Assembly: GCF_900566085.1 (NCBI RefSeq)
Contig: NZ_UPHT01000088.1
Span: forward strand, 1 to 57,693
From: Mycobacterium attenuatum
Lineage (GTDB): Bacteria; Actinomycetota; Actinomycetes; Mycobacteriales; Mycobacteriaceae
Reading direction: 5' to 3'
DNA: 57,693 nucleotides
Shown here: one piece after another, positions 1 through 9,280 of the stretch
Layout of the letters: the number at the start of each line of letters is the position of its first letter
How positions within the stretch are numbered: the stretch's first letter is position 1
Notes under the pieces: model-generated
Database searches by the model: none
Seen by the model: the letters and a program-made list of their open reading frames with translations, nothing else
What the model was told of the DNA's origin: nothing
Translations under genes and position numbers: made by a program

Positions 1-1
1 G

Positions 2-715
2 CCCCCACCCGCTGCCGACCCGAACGCACCCGAACCCGCGCGGGTGACCAATGCGGTCGGCGGGTTCAGCTTCATCCTGCCGCCGGGCTGGGTCGAGTCC
101 GACGCTTCTCACCTCGATTACGGGTCGGCGCTGCTCAGCAAGGCAACCGGGGAGCCACCCATGCCCGGGCAGGCGCCGCCGGTGGCCAACGACACGCGTA
201 TCGTGCTGGGCCGCCTCGACCAACGGCTCTACGCCAGTGCCGAAACCACCAATCCCAAGGCGGCAGTGCGGTTGGGTTCGGACATGGGTGAGTTCTTTAT
301 GCCGTACCCGGGCACCCGAATCAACCAGGAAACGGTTCCGCTCAACGCCAATGGGGTGTCGGGAAGCGCGTCCTACTACGAAGTCAAATTCAGCGATCCG
401 TCCAAGCCGAACGGCCAGATCTGGACCGGCGTGATCGGTACACCTGCCGGCAGTACGCCCAATGCCGGACCTCCGCAGCGCTGGTTTGTGGTCTGGCTGG
501 GTACCTCGAACAACCCGGTCGACAAGGGCGCGGCCAAAGCTCTTGCCGAGTCGATCCGTCCCTGGACATCACCGCCACCGGAGCCGGCACTGGCACCAGC
601 TCCGGGCGAGCCGGCGACCCAACCGGGCGCGCCCGCCCCTGCTCCGGTCCAGGCTCCGGCCGCCGGAGTGACGCCCACCGTCTCGCCGACACCGCAGCGG
701 ACACAACCGGCGTAG
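2..715 (+). CDS. apa: Apa (MPT32/45-47 kDa alanine- and proline-rich secreted antigen), 5' partial
   Basis: The window opens inside this gene. Frame 2 is open from the first bases and reads a Pro/Ala/Asp/Asn-rich stretch ([15 protein letters not shown]) into the folded core, [12 protein letters not shown], then [17 protein letters not shown] and [18 protein letters not shown]. The C-terminus is again Pro/Ala-rich and ends TPQRTQPA. This closely matches remembered M. tuberculosis Apa (Rv1860), a secreted O-mannosylated glycoprotein that binds fibronectin and host lectins. The Thr/Pro clusters at both ends of the core are where mannosylation occurs in the family. The signal peptide and roughly the first quarter lie upstream of the window. 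A GTG at 44 is in frame but is internal, not the real start. The identification is firm; the N-terminal boundary is not visible. Confidence 0.95.
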   Translation, partial: PPPAADPNAPEPARVTNAVGGFSFILPPGWVESDASHLDYGSALLSKATGEPPMPGQAPPVANDTRIVLGRLDQRLYASAETTNPKAAVRLGSDMGEFFMPYPGTRINQETVPLNANGVSGSASYYEVKFSDPSKPNGQIWTGVIGTPAGSTPNAGPPQRWFVVWLGTSNNPVDKGAAKALAESIRPWTSPPPEPALAPAPGEPATQPGAPAPAPVQAPAAGVTPTVSPTPQRTQPA

Positions 716-847
716 CCGGCCGTCGCGAAACCAACAGCGCCGCGAACGCGACCATTCCCATCGGCGCACGAACCGGGTATACCGAGATCACGGTCCAGCA
801 TTCGAGTTGGGCCATTGGTGAGCCGGTGATGACAAGGAGAGAGCCCG

Positions 848-1147
848 ATGGGTGTCATGGCAGCAACCGAGTTTCTGGCCCGTTCAACGACATTGACCAG
901 CGTCGGCTGGATCGGCTACATCATCATCGGCGCAATTGCGGGCTGGATCGCCGGCAAGATCGTCAAAGGGTCGGGATCCGGCATCTTGATGAACGTCGTG
1001 ATCGGCATCGTGGGAGCGCTGATCGGCGGCTTCTTGCTGAGCTTCTTCGTCAACACCGCAGCCGGCGGCTGGTGGTTCACCCTGTTCACCGCGATTCTCG
1101 GCTCGGTGATCCTGCTCTGGCTGGTTGGCATGGTGCAGAAGCGGTAA
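848..1147 (+). CDS. GlsB/YeaQ/YmgE-family small membrane protein (Rv1861-like)
   Basis: A 99-residue membrane protein with about three hydrophobic segments. The first is rich in Gly, Ile and Ala (IGYIIIGAIAGWIAGKIVKG), followed by IGIVGALIGGFLLSFF and a C-terminal segment ending WLVGMVQKR. The GWIAGKIVKGSG pattern and the Gly-spaced helices are typical of the transglycosylase-associated (GlsB/YeaQ/YmgE) family. The biochemical role is unknown, and members are often stress-inducible. The start is ATG 848, preceded by AAGGAG at 834-839 with good spacing; a second ATG at 857 has weaker spacing. It lies between apa and adhA, as in M. tuberculosis. The 716-847 gap holds only this Shine-Dalgarno site. 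Confidence 0.85.
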   Translation: MGVMAATEFLARSTTLTSVGWIGYIIIGAIAGWIAGKIVKGSGSGILMNVVIGIVGALIGGFLLSFFVNTAAGGWWFTLFTAILGSVILLWLVGMVQKR

Positions 1148-1195
1148 CGACCGCTAACCCGTTGCTGCCGTAGCGGATTGCGACATGATGAGGTA

Positions 1196-2224
1196 ATGAC
1201 GGCACCGGCGATCACCCCGACGATGACGGCCTGGCAGGTGCGCCGGCCTGGTCCCATGGACAGCAGCCCGCTCGAGCGGGTCACCACCGAAGTGCCGCGA
1301 CCGGGGCCGGGTGAGCTGCTGGTGGCGGTGCATGCGTGCGGCGTTTGCCGTACCGATCTGCACGTCGCCGAGGGCGACCTTCCGGTGCGCCGCGAACGGG
1401 TGACACCCGGTCACGAGGTGGTGGGAGAGGTCATCGACGTGGGCGCCGACGCCGGCGATGACTTCCTCGTCGGGGACCGCGTTGGTATCGCGTGGCTGCG
1501 CCAGACCTGCGGCGTGTGCACATACTGCCTTCGGGGCAACGAGAATCTGTGTCCGAAGTCGCGTTACACCGGTTGGGACGCCGACGGCGGCTATGCCGAA
1601 TTCGCAACGGTGCCAGCGGCTTTCGCGCACCACCTGCCCGCTGGCTACAGCGACAGCGAACTGGCGCCGCTGTTGTGTGCCGGCATCATCGGATACCGCT
1701 CGCTGCTGCGCGCCGAGCTGCCGCCCGGTGGTCGGCTTGGTCTTTACGGCTTCGGCGGCAGCGCCCACATCACCGCTCAGGTCGCGCTGGCCCAGGGCGC
1801 CGAGGTCCACGTGATGACCCGCGGGGCAGAAGCGCGCCAGCTGGCGCTTGACCTGGGCGCTGCCTCGGTTCAAGGTGCCGCCGACCCGCCACCGGTGCCG
1901 CTCGACGCCGCGATCTTGTTCGCGCCGGTCGGTGACCTGGTGCTGCCCGCATGCGAGGCCCTGGGCCCCGGGGGCACCTTGGCCATCGCCGGCATTCACC
2001 TGAGCGATATCCCGTCCTTGAACTACCAGCGGCACCTATTCCAGGAGCGCCAGATCCGGTCGGTCACCTCCAATACCCGGGCTGATGCGCGCGAGTTCCT
2101 CGACTTCGCGGCACAGCATCACATCCGCGTCACCACTCCCGAATACCCGCTGGGGCAAGCCGACCGTGCGCTGAGCGACCTCAGCTCCGGCCGCATCGCG
2201 GGTGCCGCGGTGCTGCTGGTCTAG
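1196..2224 (+). CDS. adhA: Zinc-dependent alcohol dehydrogenase AdhA
   Basis: This 342-residue medium-chain dehydrogenase should interconvert an alcohol and an aldehyde or ketone using NAD(P). Catalytic zinc ligands are visible in CGVCRTDLH and GHEVVGEV, and the four-cysteine structural zinc lobe in [15 protein letters not shown]. The Rossmann turn is [11 protein letters not shown], where Gly-Ser-Ala replaces the more usual GxGGLG form. [17 protein letters not shown] matches remembered Rv1862 AdhA. An upstream in-frame TTG at 1178 exists, but ATG 1196 gives the family N-terminus ([15 protein letters not shown]) and has GATGAGG just before it. The gene follows the small membrane protein on the same strand. 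The natural substrate cannot be read from sequence. Confidence 0.9.
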   Translation: MTAPAITPTMTAWQVRRPGPMDSSPLERVTTEVPRPGPGELLVAVHACGVCRTDLHVAEGDLPVRRERVTPGHEVVGEVIDVGADAGDDFLVGDRVGIAWLRQTCGVCTYCLRGNENLCPKSRYTGWDADGGYAEFATVPAAFAHHLPAGYSDSELAPLLCAGIIGYRSLLRAELPPGGRLGLYGFGGSAHITAQVALAQGAEVHVMTRGAEARQLALDLGAASVQGAADPPPVPLDAAILFAPVGDLVLPACEALGPGGTLAIAGIHLSDIPSLNYQRHLFQERQIRSVTSNTRADAREFLDFAAQHHIRVTTPEYPLGQADRALSDLSSGRIAGAAVLLV

Positions 2225-2239
2225 CCGGGTTTACCGGGG

Positions 2240-3016
2240 TTACGTCGTCAGGTGCCAAACCACGGCGGCGGCCAGTGCGCCCAGCCCGTTCAGCGACCAA
2301 TGCAGTGCGATCGGCGCGATCAGGCTGCCGCTGCGCCGGCGTAACCAGCTGAACACGAAGCCGGCCGCGCCGGTGGCCAACACCGCCAACGTCACCCCGG
2401 CCAGCATCCCCACGATCCCGCCGCCGAACAGCCGAGTGAAGCCGACATTAGTGCTGGTCAGACCCAACGACGTGGCGACATGCCACAGACCGAACAGCAG
2501 CGATCCCACCATCGCGACGCCGCGAAATCCCCAGGCGCGATTGAGGGCGCCGTGCAGGACACCGCGAAACGCGAGTTCTTCTGGAATGACGGTTTGCAGC
2601 GGTATGACGATCATCGAGGCAATCAGCGCGCCCGAGACCGTCGCATAGCGGTTGTTCAGAAACATCGGCCGGGTCATCGGCAGCAGCACGCCGACCGCGA
2701 TCACCGACACCACGACCGCCACGGCCACCAGCGCATATCCCATACCGGATCGCCAGTGTTGCCGGCCCAGGCCAAGTTCGGTCCAGCCCAGTCCTCGCCA
2801 CCGCAGCAGGACCAGCAACCCGACGGCAGCAGCCGGAACGGTCGCGATGCTGGCCCACGGCGTGGTGAAGTGCGCGACCAAGTTGGTCAGCACCAGCACC
2901 AGCACCACGACGGCTATATCGACGTGGATCCGCAACCGTTCCAGTTTCGGCGTCGGCAAGGCCAGCGCGTCGCATGGAGCGCTGGCGGCGGCTTGGTCCG
3001 GAGCTGGGTCACGCAT
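2240..3016 (-). CDS. CPBP (CAAX/Abi) family intramembrane metalloprotease (Rv1863c-like)
   Basis: An integral membrane protein with seven or so hydrophobic segments. The family signature EELAFRG in the middle (PEELAFRGVLHGAL) is the glutamate-glutamate-arginine motif of type II CAAX prenyl-endopeptidase-like proteins. A later FGLWHVATSLG supplies the first conserved histidine motif, and ALHWSLNGLGALAAA the second. Such proteins cleave membrane substrates or self-protect against bacteriocins; the mycobacterial substrate is unknown. ATG 3016 (MRDPAPDQ) was preferred over ATG 3091 because it gives about 258 residues, near my memory of Rv1863c. Neither start has a strong Shine-Dalgarno. It converges with adhA with only 15 bases between the stops. 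Confidence 0.8.
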   Translation of the reverse strand: MRDPAPDQAAASAPCDALALPTPKLERLRIHVDIAVVVLVLVLTNLVAHFTTPWASIATVPAAAVGLLVLLRWRGLGWTELGLGRQHWRSGMGYALVAVAVVVSVIAVGVLLPMTRPMFLNNRYATVSGALIASMIVIPLQTVIPEELAFRGVLHGALNRAWGFRGVAMVGSLLFGLWHVATSLGLTSTNVGFTRLFGGGIVGMLAGVTLAVLATGAAGFVFSWLRRRSGSLIAPIALHWSLNGLGALAAAVVWHLTT

Positions 3017-3139
3017 CGTGGCGAGTCTACCCGCGCGTGGGCCAACGCCCGTTTTCTTTGACGGCGCCGACCGGATCAAGCAGGGCAGCATCGTCGCAAC
3101 AGCGCCGACGTGGTTATCGAGAGCTCTGAGCAGCGCGGT

Positions 3140-3820
3140 TCACCCTTGGTTTGATGCAAGCCGGCGGCGCGCGTAGGCCACGAGTTCGGCCGACAGCGCA
3201 TCTGCCTCCAACAGCCGCGGCAGCAGCTCGGGTTCCGACATTCGGGCACGAAAGACGAGGCCGATGGTCACGTCATGGTCCGGGCGGTCCTCGATGGTGA
3301 TTGCGTCACCGGCGCGGACCGTTCCGGGCGAGACGACCCGCAGGTACGCACCGGGTTGCGCGGCTTGGGTGAAGGTAGTGATCCAATGGCTCAGTTCGAG
3401 AAACGCCGAAAATGTCCGGCACGGCGTCCTGGGCGCGGACACTTCCAGCACCAAGCCGTCGGCACCGATGCGCCATCGTTCGCCGATCCGCGCTCCGGTG
3501 ACGTCAACACCCACGGTGGTCAGATTTTCGCCGAACATTCCGCTGCGTAGGGTGCGCTGCAGTCGAGATGCCCACCCGTCCAGGTCTTCTCGTGCGTAGG
3601 CATAAACAGCCTGGTCGTCGCCGCCATGGAATTTCGGATTGCCGATGGCGTCGCCGGCAAGCCCGCTGCCGAGACCACCGTGCATCGGGCCGGGTGCTCT
3701 GACCAAGACCGGCTCGGTGACCGCCGCCTTGTCGATACCCGTCACCTTCGACAGTGCGCGGGGATCAGGGTTTGTCCGCCCACGAGCCACGTTGACCGAC
3801 AAGACATGTGCCACCCGCAC
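3140..3820 (-). CDS. MOSC domain protein (YiiM-like)
   Basis: A 226-residue protein with the MOSC beta-barrel pattern: GNPKFHGGDDQAVYAYAREDL, GMFGENLTTVGVDV, IGERWRIG, and the cysteine-containing PRTPCRTF. In MCSC/YiiM relatives this cysteine takes part in binding sulfur or the molybdenum cofactor, and the family handles N-hydroxylated substrates or Moco sulfur transfer. The C-terminal 50 residues (DVTIGLVFRARMSE to ARRRLASNQG) form the helical tail found in YiiM-type proteins. The upstream neighbour on the same strand is the hemerythrin-SRPBCC gene, 28 bases away. The family assignment is good; the substrate is unknown. Confidence 0.8.
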   Translation of the reverse strand: MRVAHVLSVNVARGRTNPDPRALSKVTGIDKAAVTEPVLVRAPGPMHGGLGSGLAGDAIGNPKFHGGDDQAVYAYAREDLDGWASRLQRTLRSGMFGENLTTVGVDVTGARIGERWRIGADGLVLEVSAPRTPCRTFSAFLELSHWITTFTQAAQPGAYLRVVSPGTVRAGDAITIEDRPDHDVTIGLVFRARMSEPELLPRLLEADALSAELVAYARRRLASNQG

Positions 3821-3848
3821 AGGCTACCCAAGCGGTGTGACCGGACGG

Positions 3849-5012
3849 TCAGTTCCGGGCGCCGGCCGGTCGCTTAGCGCGTAGCCGGTCGGCTTGGGCA
3901 AGCGCGGCCAGCCGCGCCAGATCGGCACGCAGCTCATCGGTGCGGTCGTCGTGTGCGGGTATGAGCACTGCGACCAATCGCGATAACCACAGCGGCATCG
4001 CGACGCCCTGGAAGGCCTGCGTGAGCCGGGTGCCGGCCGCGGTGGGCTCGAGCCGAAAGTGCCAGGCGGTTGCGTCCCCGTGACCGCCGGCGGTGATGTA
4101 GCCGAACTCGCGGGGCTCGTCGTAGCTGAAGATCGTGCAGTTGCGCGACCACCGATAGCGGCCGCTGCGATTGGTCCCGCGGAATCGCCGGTCGGGTCCC
4201 GCCGAGGTCGAACCGTCCAGAAATCGCACCCGCCGGCATTCGTGGCTCCACTCCGGAACCCGCAGCGGATCGGCGACCAGCTGCCACACCGCCTCGAGCG
4301 AGGCAGGGATCTCCACGCTGACTTGTCCGGTGAATTTCTGGCGCAGCCGCGTGTGCTGCGCCAGATACCAGCAGTGCCATGCGTGGCGCTCGTAGCGACG
4401 GGCGGTGAACCTGTCGATCGCCCACGCAACAGGTTTGGGGACCAGCGACCGGACCACCGCGCGGTCCTCAGCACCGGCTCCATCGCACAGCCATAACGCC
4501 GTTAAGGCCAACTCGGTTGGCTTGAGCGCCTTGACGGCATGGGCGTGTTCGATGGCGTCCCACTCTGCCTTTGTCACCGCCGCCGAGACGACCGGCATCA
4601 TCTCGAGTTCCTCGCGCTGCAGGTGCGGCAGCAGCACCGCAGCCAGCTGCTCCAGCGTGATAACTAATTCTGTTCGGGCACAAGGGTCCTGGACGTAGCG
4701 CCGGGCGGTGTCGGTGAGCCGGTTGATCGCCGGCAGCAGCGTCTGGTGGTCGGCGTCCATCGCGTCGAGAATACCCGCTGCCTGCGGGACACGTTGGCGC
4801 ACCAGGGGATAAAGGCCGTCATCCTCGATGCGATGGTGGCGGTGCAGGAACTGCGTCATCCATCCCAGGTGCTCGGCGATAGCCGTGCGCTGGCTGGGAT
4901 CGGGATAGGGCCACCGAGTCAGCGCCAGCTGCGCCCGCGCGAGGTCGCGGCGCAACGCGTTGTGGACGATGCCCATCATGCGGGTGTCCGCGGGTGCAGC
5001 AACAGATCTCAT
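3849..5012 (-). CDS. Hemerythrin (HHE)-like / SRPBCC fusion protein
   Basis: A 387-residue two-domain protein. Residues about 1-190 look like a hemerythrin/HHE four-helix domain, with candidate metal ligands in GIVHNALRRDL, HRHHRIEDDGLYP, DADHQTLL and LLPHLQREELEMMP (HxxxE). Residues about 230-360 form a START/SRPBCC barrel (VSVEIPASLEAVWQLVADPLRVPEWSHE). It begins like polyketide cyclase/CoxG-type lipid-binding domains and continues with the usual strand EFGYITAGG and C-terminal helix TRLTQAFQG. The gene begins 15 bases after the stop of the PNPOx-like gene on the same strand, so the two are probably one operon. The function is unknown; sensing of O2 or NO by the di-iron site coupled to a hydrophobic ligand is a guess. 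Confidence 0.75.
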   Translation of the reverse strand: MRSVAAPADTRMMGIVHNALRRDLARAQLALTRWPYPDPSQRTAIAEHLGWMTQFLHRHHRIEDDGLYPLVRQRVPQAAGILDAMDADHQTLLPAINRLTDTARRYVQDPCARTELVITLEQLAAVLLPHLQREELEMMPVVSAAVTKAEWDAIEHAHAVKALKPTELALTALWLCDGAGAEDRAVVRSLVPKPVAWAIDRFTARRYERHAWHCWYLAQHTRLRQKFTGQVSVEIPASLEAVWQLVADPLRVPEWSHECRRVRFLDGSTSAGPDRRFRGTNRSGRYRWSRNCTIFSYDEPREFGYITAGGHGDATAWHFRLEPTAAGTRLTQAFQGVAMPLWLSRLVAVLIPAHDDRTDELRADLARLAALAQADRLRAKRPAGARN

Positions 5013-5027
5013 CGGATTACCCGCTAG

Positions 5028-6053
5028 CTAGTGCTTGCTCTTATCGAAGCCGAGTTCGTCAAAGCGCGGAACACGTTGCCCGCGCCGGCGCGCCTCGGAG
5101 TCCAAACGGCGCTTCAACCGGCGGCCCGCCGATATCAGTTGCATGGCCCGCCGCAGCGGATTGGCCGGAATGACGAAATCGTTGAGTGCTCGCTCGGCCT
5201 CGAACTCGATGTGCTCACCGACCCTGCGGCAGCGCCCCGTCAAGCTCGCATTTTCTTGGCTTTCGAACGCGGGCCCGTGGGTGTGGAACGTCAGACAGGC
5301 CGGCCCGTCGACAACGTCGATGCCGGCGGGTGGACGCATCCGGAAGCCGCCGCGGGTCGGCACGGCGTTTCGCACCCGCACCGGCAGCGGCCAGCCGTCG
5401 GGTGTGACACTGGTCAATACCGGCATGCCGAGCCGGTCGAGCGCATCGCGTACCCGCAGCCGCCAATCCGTCGCTGCCCGGATGGTCCAGGATCCGGCGC
5501 CGCGTCCGATCGGCGCCGGATCCGACCGCGGCACGGCCGGCGGGTGCTGCGGCTTCCAAAGTTGCGGCGGCTGATCAAGATTCCCGCTGCGCCACCACAG
5601 CACCCGCACCGGGGTGACTTCGATCCAGATACGCGACCAATACCACGCCATTCGGCGCAGCATCAAGGTCGGGATGCTGTCGAAGGCCTCCGGCAGGTGC
5701 GCGGCGACTTCCTGCAGGTAGCGGGCCGAATTGGCCCGCAGGTCGGCATCACGGACAGTGGCAAGGCCCTGGATCACGAACGTTGCCGGGTCGACGAGCC
5801 CGGAGCCCAGCGGCTGCGAAAACGACAGCGACACTTTCGGATTGCGTCGTGCTCGCTCCGCCTTGAGCGGGTAGCTGAGACCCGTAGTCACATCGAGGCT
5901 GCGCCCGCCGCCGCCCGGGTAGGGCGTAACCGGCCAGGTGATCGGCGCGCCGTTGCGGTCCAGCGAAGCGTACTCCGTGGTGACGAATGCGGCCGCCTGG
6001 TCGCAGATGGTGGCCCAGTCCAGGGCGGTGCGCGTGTCAAGTTTGGTTGTCAC
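5028..6053 (-). CDS. PNPOx-like (pyridoxamine 5'-phosphate oxidase / F420-type split barrel) protein
   Basis: A 341-residue protein. Its N-terminal half resembles flavin/F420 split-barrel proteins: FVTTEYASLDRNGAPITWPV, then LSYPLKAERARRNPKVSLSF, then FVIQGLATVRDADL. Following that is a stretch typical of heme- or flavin-handling relatives (YWSRIWIEVTPVRVLWW). The C-terminal half (from about 200, VRDALDRLGMPVLTSVTPDG) looks like a second copy of the same fold, so it is probably a fused dimer. The start is GTG 6053 with GGAGG five bases upstream. It is divergent from the TetR gene, with a palindrome between them. No cofactor preference can be assigned by eye. Confidence 0.65.
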   Translation of the reverse strand: MTTKLDTRTALDWATICDQAAAFVTTEYASLDRNGAPITWPVTPYPGGGGRSLDVTTGLSYPLKAERARRNPKVSLSFSQPLGSGLVDPATFVIQGLATVRDADLRANSARYLQEVAAHLPEAFDSIPTLMLRRMAWYWSRIWIEVTPVRVLWWRSGNLDQPPQLWKPQHPPAVPRSDPAPIGRGAGSWTIRAATDWRLRVRDALDRLGMPVLTSVTPDGWPLPVRVRNAVPTRGGFRMRPPAGIDVVDGPACLTFHTHGPAFESQENASLTGRCRRVGEHIEFEAERALNDFVIPANPLRRAMQLISAGRRLKRRLDSEARRRGQRVPRFDELGFDKSKH

Positions 6054-6075
6054 CGCAACCTCCGGCCTATACTTA

Positions 6076-6111
6076 AAATATAGTTGGATTTATTGAATAT
6101 AGTTAACTATA
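6076..6111. promoter_or_regulatory. Putative TetR operator in the divergent PNPOx-like/tetR intergenic region
   Basis: A perfect 14-base palindrome TATAGTTAACTATA occupies 6098-6111. A related half copy AAATATAGTT lies at 6076-6085, about two helical turns upstream. The segment is strikingly AT-rich for this genome. The right edge touches the AAGGA Shine-Dalgarno (6111-6115) of the TetR gene, so a bound repressor would block both transcription and ribosome access. Direct sequence observation; operator function is inferred from position and symmetry. Confidence 0.6.
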
Positions 6112-6125
6112 AGGACTTGGGTGTC

Positions 6126-6791
6126 ATGATGTCAACGACTCCGCGGCTGCGGCGCAAGTACGACAGCAGTCGCCGCCGCGCCGACGCCGAGGCCCGGCAG
6201 CGCAGGGTGATCGAAGCGGCGACCGGCCTGTTCGTCGAGCAGGGGTTCGGCGCCACGTCCATCGACCAGATCGCCGCGGCGGCCGAGGTGTCAGCTCCCA
6301 CCGTCTATGCGACGTTCGGCTCCAAGGCCGGGGTGCTGGCCCGTGCGATCGACGTCGCCGTCGTCGGCGACTACCAAGACGTCCCGGCGGTCGATCGGGT
6401 CCTGAGCCTTGTCGAGGAGGCTGGCCCCCAGCTAATCCGGCAATTTGCCGCCGTCGCCCAGTTCATCCACCACATCAATGAGCGGGTGGCGCCACTGATC
6501 CGGGTGATGGAGCAGGCGTCGTCAACCGACCCGGCCCTGCAGCAGCTGCGCACCGGCCTGATCGGCGCGCTCCGGTCCGATTGCGCCGTGACGATCGAGA
6601 AATTTTGGCGGCCCGCGCTGCGCCGGGGCCTGTCCAAGAAGGAAGCCGCCGACACGATGGCGACACTGATGTCGCCGCAAACTTATTCGATGCTCACCGT
6701 TGACATGGATTGGTCACCGGATCGCTACCGGAAGTGGCTCGCCCATGCATTGCCGCAGCTGCTGCTGCGGCCGGAGCTCTTCCACGAGTAG
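6126..6791 (+). CDS. TetR/AcrR-family transcriptional regulator
   Basis: A 221-residue protein with an N-terminal TetR DNA-binding domain. Helix-turn-helix residues lie in FVEQGFGATSIDQIAAAAEV, followed by SAPTVYATFGSKAGVLARAID, the canonical recognition helix and helix 4. The C-terminal three-quarters is helical and variable, as expected for ligand binding. The frame is open upstream to 6084, but ATG 6126 has AAGGA ten bases before it and gives a normal family N-terminus; ATG 6129 is equally possible. It is divergent from the PNPOx-HHE pair and likely controls that pair and itself through the palindrome at 6098-6111. It ends 15 bases before the convergent phosphoketolase stop. The ligand is unknown. 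Confidence 0.85.
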   Translation: MMSTTPRLRRKYDSSRRRADAEARQRRVIEAATGLFVEQGFGATSIDQIAAAAEVSAPTVYATFGSKAGVLARAIDVAVVGDYQDVPAVDRVLSLVEEAGPQLIRQFAAVAQFIHHINERVAPLIRVMEQASSTDPALQQLRTGLIGALRSDCAVTIEKFWRPALRRGLSKKEAADTMATLMSPQTYSMLTVDMDWSPDRYRKWLAHALPQLLLRPELFHE

Positions 6792-6805
6792 CCGGGGCTC
6801 GACTC

Positions 6806-9235
6806 TCAGGTCTGATTGGTTGTCTTGCTCCCGTCACTCACTACGTGTGATCGTTCGTTCCGCGCGCTCGACTCCCAGGCCCATCCGGCGATCCGGGGGT
6901 CGTCCGCGCCGTGCTCACGGGTGTACTGCCGAGCCGCGAGCCGGGCGTCGGCCATGCGCTGGCGCAGCACGGCGGCTCGGCTGGCCAACCCATCCACGCG
7001 GTCGATGACGTCCATGACCAGATGGAAGCGATCCAGGTCGTTGAGCATCACCATGTCGAACGGTGTCGTGGTGGTACCGCGCTCCTTGAACCCGCGCACA
7101 TGAATGCGTGGGTGATTGGCGCGGCGATACGCGAGCCGGTGGATCAACCACGGATACCCGTGGTAGGCAAAGATGACCGGCTTGTCGCGCGTGAACAATG
7201 CATCAAAATCCTTGTCCGGCAAACCATGTGGATGCTCGGACTCCGGTTGCAGCCGCATGATGTCGACGACGTTGACCACCCGCACGCCCAACTTGGGCAA
7301 TTCCCGGCGCAAAATGTCGGCGGCAGCCAGCGTCTCGAGCGTCGGGATGTCTCCGGCACAGGCCAGCACCACGTCAGGCTCACCGGTCGCCGTGCTCGCC
7401 CATTGCCAGATGCCGAGGCCGCGGGTGCAGTGCGCGACGGCCTCGTCCATGTCCAGGTAGGTCAGCGCGGGTTGCTTGCCGGCGACGATGACGTTGACGT
7501 AATTGCGGCTGCGCAGGCAGTGGTCGGCGACCGACAGCAAGGTGTTGGCGTCCGGTGGCAGATAGACCCGTACCACCTCGGGACGCTTGTTGGCCACCAG
7601 GTCGATGAAGCCGGGGTCCTGATGCGATGCGCCGTTATGGTCCTGGCGCCAAACATGGGAACTCAGCAGGTAATTCAGCGACGCGATCGGCCGCCGCCAG
7701 GGCAGCTCCCGGCTGGTCGACAGCCATTTCGTGTGCTGGTTGAACATCGAGTCGACGATGTGCACGAACGCCTCGTAGCAGTCGAACATGCCGTGGCGCC
7801 CGGTCAGCAGATAGCCCTCCAGCCAGCCCTGGCACAGATGCTCCGACAGCACCTCCATCACCCGGCCGTCCGCGGCCAGATGATCGTCGTCGGCGGTCGT
7901 CTCGGACAGCCACGCGCGGCCGGTGGCCTCGAACACGGCACCGAGCCGGTTCGACGCGGTTTCGTCGGGACCCATCAGCCGGAACCGATCCGGGTTGCGC
8001 CGGATCACATCGCGCAGATACCGGCCCAGTACGCGGGTGGCCTCCTCGGTTTCGATGGCGGGCTGCGTGACCGGCACTGCGTAGTAGCGGAAGTCGGGCA
8101 GATCCAGGTCGCGCAACAGCAACCCGCCGTTGGCGTGCGGGTTGGCGCTCATCCGCCGGTCCCCGGTGGGCGCCAGCGCCCGCAACTCCGCCCGCAGCCG
8201 GCCCTGGGTATCGAACAACTCCTCAGGCCGGTAGCTGCGCAGCCACTCGTCAAGCTGGCTGCGACGTTGCGCGCTGTCGTGGGTATCGGCGAGCGGAACC
8301 TGATGCGAGCGCCAGGTGCCCTCGACCTTCTTGCCGTCGACCACCTTCGGACCGGTCCAGCCCTTGGGGGTGCGCAGCACGATCATCGGCCACACCGGCC
8401 GGCCGGAAGTCGAGCCGGTGCGGGCGCCGTGCTGGATCGCCGCGATGTCGTCGAATGCCTCATCGAGAGCACCGGCCAGCTGCTGATGCACATCGGCCGG
8501 AACATCGCCGGTAACCGTGATCGGCCGGTAGCCGTAACCGCGCAGCAGCGATTCCAGTTCGTCATGCGGAATGCGCGCCAGCACAGTCGGATTGGCGATT
8601 TTGTATCCGTTGAGGTGCAAGATCGGCAACACCGCGCCGTCGATCGCGGGGTTGAGGAACTTGTTGGAATGCCAGCTGGCGGCCAATGGTCCGGTTTCGG
8701 CTTCGCCGTCGCCGATGACACAGGCGACCACCAAATCGGGGTTGTCGAACGCCGCGCCGAAGGCATGCACCAGCGCGTACCCGAGTTCGCCCCCCTCATG
8801 GATGGACCCGGGGGTCTGGGCCGCGACATGGCTGGGAATACCGCCTGGAAAGGAGAACTGCCGAAACAGCCGGCGCAATCCGTCGGTGTTTTCCTCGATG
8901 CCGGTGTAGACCTCGCTGTAGGTGCCTTCGAGGTAGGCGTTGGCGACCAGGCCTGGGCCGCCGTGCCCGGGGCCGGTGACGTAGATGACCTCGGCGTCGC
9001 GGGCACGGATGATCCGATTCAGATGGGCGTAGACGAGGTTGAGTCCCGGCGTGGTGCCCCAGTGTCCCAAGAGCCGGGGTTTGACGTGCTCGGGGCAGAG
9101 CGGTTCGGCCAGTAGCGGGTTGTCCAGCAGGTAGATCTGGCCGACCGACAGGTAATTGGCAGCGCGCCAGTACGCGTCGATGCGGACCAGTTCGTCGTCG
9201 GTAAGGGTCGCGGCTGTGCGGGTTTGAGCGCTCAC
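6806..9235 (-). CDS. xfp: Phosphoketolase (xylulose-5-phosphate/fructose-6-phosphate)
   Basis: A full-length 809-residue thiamine-diphosphate enzyme. It should cleave xylulose 5-phosphate, and probably fructose 6-phosphate, with phosphate to acetyl phosphate plus glyceraldehyde 3-phosphate or erythrose 4-phosphate. Seen motifs: [20 protein letters not shown] near the start, the loop [11 protein letters not shown] (about residues 85-95), the ThDP/Mg site [19 protein letters not shown], and the C-terminal-half catalytic region [13 protein letters not shown]. Length matches the family (about 790-820). No acetate kinase or phosphotransacetylase gene is adjacent. The gene sits in a block with no counterpart that I recall between Rv1864c and Rv1865c, so it is accessory relative to M. 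tuberculosis. GC and codon use look like the neighbours. Confidence 0.93.
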   Translation of the reverse strand: MSAQTRTAATLTDDELVRIDAYWRAANYLSVGQIYLLDNPLLAEPLCPEHVKPRLLGHWGTTPGLNLVYAHLNRIIRARDAEVIYVTGPGHGGPGLVANAYLEGTYSEVYTGIEENTDGLRRLFRQFSFPGGIPSHVAAQTPGSIHEGGELGYALVHAFGAAFDNPDLVVACVIGDGEAETGPLAASWHSNKFLNPAIDGAVLPILHLNGYKIANPTVLARIPHDELESLLRGYGYRPITVTGDVPADVHQQLAGALDEAFDDIAAIQHGARTGSTSGRPVWPMIVLRTPKGWTGPKVVDGKKVEGTWRSHQVPLADTHDSAQRRSQLDEWLRSYRPEELFDTQGRLRAELRALAPTGDRRMSANPHANGGLLLRDLDLPDFRYYAVPVTQPAIETEEATRVLGRYLRDVIRRNPDRFRLMGPDETASNRLGAVFEATGRAWLSETTADDDHLAADGRVMEVLSEHLCQGWLEGYLLTGRHGMFDCYEAFVHIVDSMFNQHTKWLSTSRELPWRRPIASLNYLLSSHVWRQDHNGASHQDPGFIDLVANKRPEVVRVYLPPDANTLLSVADHCLRSRNYVNVIVAGKQPALTYLDMDEAVAHCTRGLGIWQWASTATGEPDVVLACAGDIPTLETLAAADILRRELPKLGVRVVNVVDIMRLQPESEHPHGLPDKDFDALFTRDKPVIFAYHGYPWLIHRLAYRRANHPRIHVRGFKERGTTTTPFDMVMLNDLDRFHLVMDVIDRVDGLASRAAVLRQRMADARLAARQYTREHGADDPRIAGWAWESSARNERSHVVSDGSKTTNQT

Positions 9236-9280
9236 CGGGCCGATTGTGCGCGGCCTCGGTGAACAACCAGCTAAAGCCGG

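Noticed and set aside
6911..9115. Very long open frame antisense to the phosphoketolase gene
   Set aside because: It mirrors a GC-rich coding strand, has no family motif and is Gln/Val/Arg/His-rich; the xfp protein on the other strand is unambiguous.
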